From assembly GCA_021234155.1 (NCBI GenBank), contig JAJEKV010000146.1, forward strand, positions 1 to 64,000: 64,000 bases of DNA, given 5' to 3'. The position numbers and the translations under genes are program-made. The notes beneath the pieces were generated by a model. It was not told the origin of the DNA, searched no databases, and saw nothing but the letters and a program-made list of their open reading frames with translations. Positions 56,263 to 64,000 of this stretch are shown here, piece by piece. The stretch's first letter is position 1, and the number at the start of each line of letters is the position of its first letter. This DNA is from Isoetes taiwanensis. Its lineage: Eukaryota > Streptophyta > Lycopodiopsida > Isoetales > Isoetaceae.

Positions 56263-58000
56263 ATAACAAGGACACAATGGATGCAATTAGTATATTCTCA
56301 TAAGAAAACAAAATGTTGCATAAGCATAAACCACATTAGTTTAGGAAAGAAAAACGTCAAGTTTTTGTGATGATTTGTTTATTACATGTTGAACCTATGG
56401 TCAAATCAATAGGACATCTAGAATCTTAATGCTCGTCCATTTATGATGTTGATGTAGAATATCAACATCTATTTTGCCACCATTTCTCTCGCTTGTATTA
56501 CAAGCGTTTCTTCTCAAAGCTTTGTAATTGTTTAATAATGGATATCCATATAATAGGATCCAACAAGTATGGAAGTTGTTAGTATGATTAGTATGATTAT
56601 ATATAGAGATTATAATAAAAGCAAAACATCATAACAACCATGAGGTCCATGCAAACTCGCCACACAAAGTTCGTGGGTAGGCGCAATTATTTACTTTTGG
56701 AACACACTAACAACATGACCTTTTCTAATACTTGATTTTTAACATGACTATATAGAAATGATAGAAGTAACAAGCTATAAGGTGCATGCATGTAAACTTG
56801 TCACATAAAGTTCATGTTTGGATACAATTATTGTTTGCAATATGGCCCTTTTTATTGAGTGAAAGTGTGGCCTTCATTACTCAAAAAGCTCAAAATGGAG
56901 TGCTAAGTGCATTTTGTTTTATTAATCATTAGACAATCCTTGCAATTAGATCCATAAAATTTCTTTTTCCCATGCCTTGAAGTTATGAAAGCGTGCCCCA
57001 TCGATTCCAATGTAGACTAAAATAATACACCTCTCAATATAAGTATACATAGTCTATACTCTTTTAAATAAAGTGGCATAAGACAAGTATGTCCTTTTAA
57101 GTGTGGGCCACATCAAGAATATCACCATATTCTCTATTTTAATGGTATTGTTCTTGACCCCTTTGAAATCTATCTATGTAAAGACTGACCGACTACAAGA
57201 GGAGGAGTCCGGTATATTGTTGGTTTGGGTTTTGGATCCTAGTGTTATGAAAAGCTTTCGAGCTGACAAGAAAGTTATTCTTTTTCCCATGAATGTAAAT
57301 GTTATTACTTTTCATGGTCAGAGATAGCAGTTGATACAGACAAGCTCCCAATGGGTATGGATATGAATTGGACAAAAACTGACTATGACCACCATTCATA
57401 AAGACACGGTTTAAGTCCAATGGTACAAACTCAATGTAGTTCCATCAATGGTTAATGATAGAGATAAATTTGACTACGACCATGGAGATATGTGGTTAAG
57501 ACAACAGGGTAGAATGGCTTACATGGAGGCTAAGGTTGGCGAGTCGGCAATGCACAGCTAGTCAAAGATAGCAGATAAGGCAATGAAGTGAAACTTACTT
57601 CTAAAGATTGCGTGTTAAACTCATAAGTTTTATGTGATGCCACATTATCAATAGTCTATAGAATATATGATGATGCGAGCGGGTCAGTGGATATTAAATA
57701 TATGATGGGCAGATAGGCGACACTAAGATTGATTATAAGGTCCCATGGCCAATAATTTAGTGGGTTGAACGCGTTGAATAGAGACATATTTGTTCTTGGA
57801 CTAGTGTGTATTGCCGTTTGCATGGGGCTAAGGTGGGGACAAGTTTGATATGGGGGCAAAGGGACTAGGGGCAGAAGTCAGAAGATGTTGGGGAAGAGCT
57901 ATGTATAATTGAGTGAAGGCACCAGAATTATATTATTCCTGGTCGATGCGATTTTCTTATTTATTCTTTCTTTCCTCATTCAACTTTAAATCTTGAAATT
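56263..58000. other. Intergenic region upstream of YSL
   Basis: AT-rich. A pair of diverged direct repeats (CATGCAAACTCGCCACACAAAGTTCGTG at 56649, CATGTAAACTTGTCACATAAAGTTCATG at 56788) is the only structure noted. No gene supported; the frame 57103-57327 has no features. It should contain the YSL promoter; no convincing TATA box was found close to the transcript start. Confidence 0.6.
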
Positions 58001-58091
58001 GATGGTCCCCAACTCCAGCAATACAACAGAACAGAAACAGCTTTCGGCCCCTTCCTCTCCCTCCGCTCGGCTTCCTCCATTCCCATAGCGA

Positions 58092-58142
58092 ATGGCGCTG
58101 CCCGATCCCGACGGAAAACCCATTCCACAAATGTGCAGTTGA
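58092..58142 (+). promoter_or_regulatory. Upstream ORF in the YSL leader
   Basis: ATGGCGCTGCCCGATCCCGA.. encodes 16 residues ([16 protein letters not shown]) and stops at 58140-58142, 98 bp before the YSL start. It is the first good-context ATG (GCGAATGG), so it could reduce translation of the main frame. If an unseen 5' exon exists, this may instead lie in an intron or a different frame. Confidence 0.5.
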
Positions 58143-58240
58143 GCTCAATTTCTGGGCCTCACAACGACGATGGTGTTGACAAACATTGGAATCCCGAACA
58201 TGAAGAAGATGAACCTAGCAGAATCCGAGATTCTCCTTCA

Positions 58241-61063
58241 ATGGCAGCCTTTTCTGTTGAAGAATTGTTTTCTGATATCCCAGTTCCTCCTTGGAGGGAA
58301 CAAATCACTCTTAGGGCAGTGGTCGTTAGCGCGGTTTTGGGTGGATTCTTCAGTATAATCACCCATAAGTTGAGCCTTACAGTGGGAGTGATTCCGTCAC
58401 TTAATGTATCTGCAGGTTTATTAGGATTTTTCTTTATAAAGCTGTGGACGACGTTTTTGGCCAAGTTGGGCATCTGGAGCAAACCCTTCACCCGACAAGA
58501 AAACACTGTTATTCAAACATGTGTTGTTGCCTGCTACGGCATTGCTTTTAGTGGTTGGTATACTGACCCATTGTTTCTAAAAGAATGGTTTTGTCTTGCG
58601 GTATTAATCCTGGACATGCAGGAGGATTTGGGACGTATCTTTTGGGTTTGGATCATAAGACTTATGATCTTATTGGAAAAACCTACCCTGGTAATAAGGC
58701 AGAGGATGTTAAAAACCCTTCATTGGGATGGATTTTTGCGTTTATATTCACAGTGAGCTTCCTTGGGGTCCTTGTTCTTGTACCCCTTCGCAAGGTATGC
58801 ATTGTTGAAACGCTTTTTCCGTTTTGTCTCAGTGTATTTCTCTGCAGAGATGAAACATGTCTTTCATGCACAGATAATGATTCTCAAATACAAGCTTACT
58901 TACCCAAGCGGAACAGCAACAGCCGTTCTTATTAACAGTTTCCATACTCCACAAGGTGCCAAGATTGCGAGGTAAAGTTCTCTTTTAAGTACAGTTGGAT
59001 TCAAGTATGACTCACTTTTGGTGCAAGAGTTATTCTAACCACGTTTACTTCTTTATTATTTTAGGAAGCAAATAAAGTCATTGGGGAAAAGCTTCTGCTG
59101 TAGTTTTCTTTGGAGCTTTTTCAAGTGGTTCTATATGGGGCGAGGGGATGCAACTTGTGGTTTTGATAGCTTTCCTTCTCTTGGTTTAAAGGCATATGCG
59201 AACAGGTTAAATTTCTGCCCAAGCCATGAACTGCATGACTCCTAAACACGATTTATGTCTTATGACTGTCTTTTTGCAGGTTTTACTTTGATTTTAATTT
59301 GACATATATAGGGGCAGGAATGATTTGCCCACATATTGTCAATGTGTCTGTTTTGCTCGGTGCTATTGTTTCCTGGGGTTTTATGTGGCCCCTTATTAAT
59401 AACCGTGAAGGTGATTGGTACCCTGCTAACTTGCCCCGCAAGAGTTCAAACTTTGAAGGTCTATACGGTTACAAGGTACATTCATTTTATTTATGTTCTA
59501 GTTCTATTTGCATGTCAGCAGGGCTGCGCCACCAAATTAAAAGTTTGCTGATGTACATGTGTTACTTTTAGGTTTTTGTGGCCATTGCTTTGATCCTCGG
59601 AGATGGACTATACAATTTTGTGAAGATATTTATTATTAGCGTAAAGTCAATTTATCTTCAGTACTACAAGAGTGGAAAGCTCCCTATCGTTGGTGCTGAA
59701 AATTGTGAGTGTGCTCATGGTAGACGCTATTTAAGAAATGTATTAGAAACTGTGCGGAAGAATCGAATTATCAACAGTTTCGGCATGGTTTAAGAAACTT
59801 ACCCATTGAAGATACGTCGCGTAGAAATATCTAGCAGCATAGCTTTAGTAAGAAAATGAATAAAATAGATTCTGGAATTGCATTGAAGAAGAAGGAAAAT
59901 ATGATGCATAAAACAGTCTGAACTGCATTGCAGTGACCAAAATGAGTCAGTTTGATGTAGGCAGGATTTTGCCGTTGCCAACACTGCTTTTCCTTCATCT
60001 TTATCATGACTATTTATCTTCAATCTTATTTCCAATTTTTGTTCCTGCCAATTTTTAAATTTATATGGCTTGATAAACTGAATAGTGCATTGTTGCAGGT
60101 AATGTAGGTAGTGGAGAATTGATGTCAATAGATGAAAAGAAAAGGACAGCTGCATTTTTGCAAGACAGGATTCCAGTCTGGGTGGCAGCAGCAGGTTATG
60201 TTGCATTGGCTGCCATCTCAATTGGTGTGATGCCACAGATTTTCCCACCACTAAAATGGTATTATGTGTTCATATGCTACATCTTGGCCCCCGTCTTTGC
60301 ATTTTGCAATGCCTATGGGTGTGGATTGACAGATTGGAGCTTGGCATCTACCTATGGAAAATTAGGTCTCTTTGTATTTGCAGCATGGGCTGGTAGTCAA
60401 GGTGGCGTTATTGCTGGATTGAGTGCTTGTGGAGTGATGATGTCCATTGTCTCTACAGCATCTGACCTTATGCAAGACTTCAAAACTGGATATCTCACTC
60501 GTTCATCTCCACGCTCTATGTTTGTAAGTCAACTGCTTGGAACTTTACTAGGATGCATAATGGCTCCCATCACATTCTGGATGTTTTGGAAGGCGTTTGA
60601 CATTGGAAATCCAGATGGCCAATACAAGGCTCCATATGCTGTAATCTATAGGCAGATGGCAATAATTGGGGTCGAAGGATTCTCAGCTCTGCCTAGGCAT
60701 TGCCTTCAACTTTGCTATGGGTTCTTTGCCTTTGCGATTATTGTTAATGCAATGCGTGATATCATACCTCCAAAAATTTCTAAATATATACCAATACCCA
60801 TGGCAATGGCTATTCCATTTTACATTGGAGCTTACTTCACCATTGACATGTTTATAGGGACAGTCATTGTATTTGTTTGGCAGCTTGTGAACAGGGAAAA
60901 ATCAGAGATCTATGTTCCAGCTGTAGCTTCTGGGTTGATTTGTGGAGATGGAGTATGGTCAGTGCCATCTGCAATTTTGGCACTTGCTAAAGTGAACTCT
61001 CCCATTTGCATGATGTTTTATCCTTCAAAAATCGCAGCAGCCGTTCAAGAGAAGTTCCGTTAA
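58241..61063 (+). CDS. YSL: Yellow Stripe-Like metal-nicotianamine transporter
   Basis: Seven exons join in phase: 58241-58553, 58622-58794, 58874-58971, 59065-59205, 59280-59475, 59572-59704, 60099-61063. Introns are 68, 79, 93, 74, 96 and 394 nt, all GT-AG. The product is 672 residues, normal for YSL proteins (oligopeptide-transporter superfamily), which move Fe/Cu/Zn-nicotianamine across membranes. Landmarks: [170 protein letters not shown]. It is strongly hydrophobic throughout. The start is the first in-frame Met; the frame is open upstream but has no Met. No internal lesion: the one intact host gene here. Confidence 0.96.
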
Positions 61064-61525
61064 AAGAGTGTTATTGGGGTTGTACCCAGGTTGTGCTTGT
61101 TTATACAGGAAGATATAGTTTACCTTGTTGCGCTTTTGCAATGTACAACAGTTTACCTTGTTACGCTTTTGTCATGTAATGTACAAGGTAACAATAGTGT
61201 ATATAATAATCATTTTAACCTCGCATGAGTAGCTTTCTAGCATTTATTTATTTGTTTCTTGTTCTTCATTATCCAGCTATCTAGCTTGTTATTATCAGCC
61301 CTTGACTTTGCAGTTTTGCAATCTCTATTCTGCCTTGCAAAATAAGGTCATTTCCATAGCATTCCACAAGAGGGGAGTGGAGTAGTTCTGCCAATCAGAT
61401 TTTTGGCTATGGTGTCTAAGGGATGATATTTGAGTGGATGGCTTCGAAAATTTATTCGATTAGACGTGAGAAGGTTTGCAAATTATCTTTGAGTATGATT
61501 TTGGCAGTGGTTAACCGAGAAAGGG
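61064..61525 (+). other. YSL 3' UTR and spacer
   Basis: After the stop, TTTACCTTGTT..CGCTTTTGCAATGTACAA is partly duplicated (61119 and 61150). AT-rich sequence without gene follows. No clear AATAAA signal; ATAATAATCATT at 61203 is a possible weak one. Confidence 0.6.
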
Positions 61526-61621
61526 GGGTTAGGGTTTGAAGAAAAAATTCTCGAGGCTGTGCTCCATGGTAGCGGTTAGGGTTTGAAGAAAAAATTCTCG
61601 AGGCTGTGCTCCATGGTAGCG
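61526..61621. repeat. 47-bp tandem duplication
   Basis: GGTTAGGGTTTGAAGAAAAA.. to CTCCATGGTAGC occurs twice in succession (61527-61573, 61574-61620) with no differences. Confidence 0.9.
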
Positions 61622-61648
61622 TGATGTAAAATCGTGGCGGCTTTCCTC

Positions 61649-62104
61649 CTAGCATGTCGGGAGGCTGGTGTGTGCTCCCGTGAGTTTGGAGAGGTGGGAG
61701 CCATGCCGGCCGTCCACATGCTGATTTTGCTGCTTTGGATTGTGCTCCTCATATGGGATGCCAACAATAGCCCTTAATTTGTGGGTGATTGCGTGATAAA
61801 GAGTGGTGTGTGTGTTTTTAGATGGATACTCGATCTCGTGGAGCCATGGCTGAGCCGTCTTCTGCTGCAGGTATTGCTTGATGTGAGATATGTTTCTTCG
61901 TGAGGTCGGGTCGGGGGTGTGTCCAAGGGATGTGTAGATGCAGAAGGAAGGCCTCCGGGAGAGTAGTGTGATGGCGACATGCCGTGGTTTATGGAAAGGC
62001 TTCACACTCTCGAGGATGTCAATATACCATGAGATGTCAATATGCACAGGAGCAGTTTTGAAGAGGTTTCGTGCCATTGCTAACGATGGAGCCGGGATGC
62101 TCAT
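61649..62104 (-). CDS. Unidentified 151-codon ORF
   Basis: Open on the minus strand with ATG at 62104 (MSIPAPSLAMARNLFKTAPV..) and stop at 61649. It is Ser/Thr/His/Pro-rich, without signal peptide, membrane segment or recognised domain. Nothing in its neighbours supports a function. The plus strand here also has intron-like signals (CTGCAG/GTATTG), so this ORF may be a chance frame. Confidence 0.25.
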   Translation of the reverse strand: MSIPAPSLAMARNLFKTAPVHIDISWYIDILESVKPFHKPRHVAITLLSRRPSFCIYTSLGHTPDPTSRRNISHIKQYLQQKTAQPWLHEIEYPSKNTHTTLYHAITHKLRAIVGIPYEEHNPKQQNQHVDGRHGSHLSKLTGAHTSLPTC

Positions 62105-62162
62105 GATTTCGAGGTTGTAAATTCGCTTCGTGGTCCTGTTGTTCTTGGTGTAGACAAGGGCA

Positions 62163-62657
62163 TTGAATTCATTGGAGCCTCATCTTTGTTGGTGGTTGTG
62201 GAGAGAACCACAGTGCCTACACCGTTTGAAAAGCCAGAGGTGGCTCCAGGATTTCAGTTCACTGGGAAAGCTCCTGGGAGAGCTCCTGTTTTTGAAGACG
62301 CACGGCCCGGCAAAAGTTTGTTTTGCCGGGAATAAGAGGTTGCCAGTGAGAAAGAGAGTTATCACGAAGTCCCCAAGAGCCCCTGTTTCGCAGAGAGACC
62401 TGCCTTCCTCTTTGGATGTGAGTGTTACCGTGAGTATAGGTGGAGTGGATATATGGGATGAGATCTATAATCGTGTGTGTCGGGCCGGATACGTAATGCT
62501 TGATGGAATTGTCAGCTTGGAAAGAGGATCAGACTTGGATCATCTCCATGTCCAGTGCGTATTTAGGATTGCTCTGACAAGCCCTGTAGCAGTGAATGCA
62601 AAATTGAAGAAATACTTGGGGTGGGATACTCATGCACTACTTCAACATGGAATTTGA
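62163..62657 (+). pseudogene. ORF with HLHVQ (HUH-like) motif, possible Rep remnant
   Basis: The 164-codon frame has a basic middle (NKRLPVRKRVITKSPRAPVS) and then VSIGGVDIWDEIYNRV, GIVSLERGSDLDHLHVQCVF and SPVAVNAKLKKYLGWD. The arrangement E-R-G-x5-H-L-H-V-Q is like motif 2 of HUH rolling-circle replication nucleases, including those of eukaryotic replitron-type elements. No catalytic Tyr motif is seen downstream before the stop, so if real it is partial. The first ~60 residues may not belong to it. Recognition rests on a short motif only. Confidence 0.35.
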
Positions 62658-62734
62658 TATAGCTCAGAAGTTTGTTATATGCTTTATGTGCTTGGCCAAT
62701 GCCCTGGCTTGGAAACAACTTTATCATGGGAGAG

Positions 62735-62910
62735 CATTGTTTACTTTTAAGTGACAGTTTTACTAAATTGACGCGTTCCTTGAAAACCGCATACATATGG
62801 CTTGGTAAGCTATTGTTTAGTTTAAGTGGCGGTCTTACTAAATTGATGCGTAGTTTGGTTTAAGTGGCTGTCTTACTAAATTGATGCGTTCCACGTATAG
62901 CTTGGTAAAA
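62735..62910. repeat. Three-copy tandem repeat
   Basis: Units of about 55-75 bp containing TTTAAGTGGC(G/T)GT(C/T)TTACTAAATTGATGCGT and CTTGGTAA recur at 62743, 62819 and 62858, the last partly shortened. Confidence 0.8.
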
Positions 62911-63476
62911 TAAGATGGTCAAATTCCAAATAATGTGACGTTTTGAACTTCAAATTCCTGCGGTTTGATGAGGTTCCTTAATGCTTTACAAGGAGGAACT
63001 CATTTTCTTCCCTTTTTTTTTTTGGAAAAACCGTTAAATAGAGCATGTGTTTATTAACAGGCTTGTCTAACCCCGATATAAAGGTGTATCCCCATTAGCC
63101 AGCACCGGCTTTTATGCACCAATTTCACGGTCCCAGTTGCCGGTTTCTGAAGACCACCGTTTCTATGCACCTATGATGTGTTTTGGCCAGTTCTGAGGAA
63201 GAAGACAAACGAAATCAGGAAGAGGACAAATGAAATCTTGCTGGAGGACAAACTCAGTTCTGATTTAGGGTATTCAGAAGCTTTTGAATCCATCTGATTT
63301 GGAGTTCCAGGCCTGTGCCATATCAGCAAAATCACGTAACTTTCTTCTCGGGTGTCAGAATTTGATGATCTTTGGTGCGTTGGGAAGCTGATTTCGAGGG
63401 CTTTCCGAAGGTGTGCTGCATCAGGTATTCTTTGCTGTTAGACCTGCCGGATTTGCTGTTTTAAATCTCGGCCATT
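62911..63476. other. Spacer, possible 5' leader of the next ORF
   Basis: No gene. A direct repeat of GA(A)GAAGACAAACGAAATCAGG / GAAGAGGACAAATGAAATCTTG lies at 63199-63240. A T-run is at 63014. Confidence 0.5.
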
Positions 63477-63956
63477 ATGGCGTTGCGAGCTTCTTCTTCC
63501 GAAGTGGCTCTGCAGTCTTCAATTTCCTCACTGCCAGTGCCAGGTGAGTCTGTAGCGATGCACAATAATCCTTTCGCTCGTCTTGAGGATCCTGCGTATG
63601 AAGGAGGGGACTCTAGATTCTCTACAGATGATTTCCGTCAGTTGCCTCTACGCGGTCATGTTTCCGTTATTTCTGCACCTGTTGTTTCTACTGCGGGTCA
63701 GATTGCATCTTCTGGTAATGCTTCCATTCCCCCTGTTTCTCCACCTTCAGCCTCTCCGCCTGCCTTATCTTGGAGAGCAGTTGCCACTGCCAACAAAAAC
63801 ACACGAGAACGATTTGGTGAGTGGATTAAGAAAGACATGCCTTCAGCTGTTTCTTCTGCTTTCATCTCTGCTGTTATTGATATGATGGTTCAGAATAACA
63901 GGAAGGATATTGGTAGTTTGCTTAGTGAGCTTTCAGGCAAAGGAGAGTCAACTTGA
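63477..63956 (+). CDS. Unidentified Ser/Pro-rich protein ORF
   Basis: 159 codons, ATG in good context (CCATTATGGCGT) to TGA at 63954. The N-terminal two thirds is Ser/Pro/Ala/Val-rich and probably disordered. The C-terminal part is more ordered: LSWRAVATANKNTRERFGEW then IKKDMPSAVSSAFISAVIDM and a short amphipathic helix. The layout resembles the first ORF of some LINEs or a gag-like leader, and it lies near the window edge, so a second ORF could follow beyond 64000. I do not recognise the family. Confidence 0.45.
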   Translation: MALRASSSEVALQSSISSLPVPGESVAMHNNPFARLEDPAYEGGDSRFSTDDFRQLPLRGHVSVISAPVVSTAGQIASSGNASIPPVSPPSASPPALSWRAVATANKNTRERFGEWIKKDMPSAVSSAFISAVIDMMVQNNRKDIGSLLSELSGKGEST

Positions 63957-64000
63957 TTTTGAATTGCCTCCTGTGCATGTCTTCTATCAAACAGTGGTGC

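Overview
The window is nuclear DNA of a green plant. It carries one intact streptophyte-type Yellow Stripe-Like metal-nicotianamine transporter gene, and fragments of a plastid sigma factor, a mitochondrial dicarboxylate/tricarboxylate carrier and an RGLG-type RING E3 ligase. Introns that can be placed exactly are mostly 68-96 nt, which would fit a lycophyte or bryophyte better than a seed plant, but the species cannot be named. Almost everything else is repeats and mobile elements.

Layout. 1-10.2 kb: tandem satellite of about 1.12 kb per unit, decaying at its right end. 10.2-13.32 kb: probable CACTA-type DNA element with a long pyrimidine microsatellite, a tandem hairpin array, a small split gene and a recognisable right terminus. 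13.3-13.75 kb: 24-bp-scale minisatellite. 13.81-16.96 kb: non-coding LTR element with matching 5-bp target duplications. 16.97-21.4 kb: AC-rich minisatellites around 3 kb with no recognised gene. 21.46-22.28 kb: 3' end of a LINE. 22.29-23.71 and 53.72-55.56 kb: the two halves of an L1-like LINE.

The LINE is split by a Ty3/gypsy chromovirus spanning 23,714-53,714 (1.65-kb LTRs, PBS, polypurine tract, 5-bp duplication). The chromovirus is itself split in its protease/pol region by a 16,722-bp CACTA transposon at 31,289-48,010 (inverted termini, 3-bp TAA duplication). The CACTA element carries a tnp2-type transposase, a spliced DUF8039-like gene, a 690-bp tandem array, and interleaved exons of three unrelated host genes with introns, all on one strand.

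The most unexpected content lies between the chromovirus PBS and gag. About 4.2 kb of extra DNA holds two transcription-unit-like blocks. Each is headed by a pair of palindromic modules and a TATA box. The first ends in an unmistakable but divergent histone H3 fold. I know of no described LTR retrotransposon carrying a histone, so this is the best candidate for a new system.

58.2-61.06 kb: complete seven-exon YSL gene (672 residues). 61.5-64 kb: small repeats, an ORF with an HLHVQ (HUH-like) motif, and an unidentified serine/proline-rich ORF.

Reliability. Repeat copies and element genes in GC-rich stretches differ mainly by one- or two-base indels at CpG and G/C runs, while AT-rich stretches and the YSL gene are clean. 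Many apparent frameshifts in the GC-rich parts may therefore be consensus errors.
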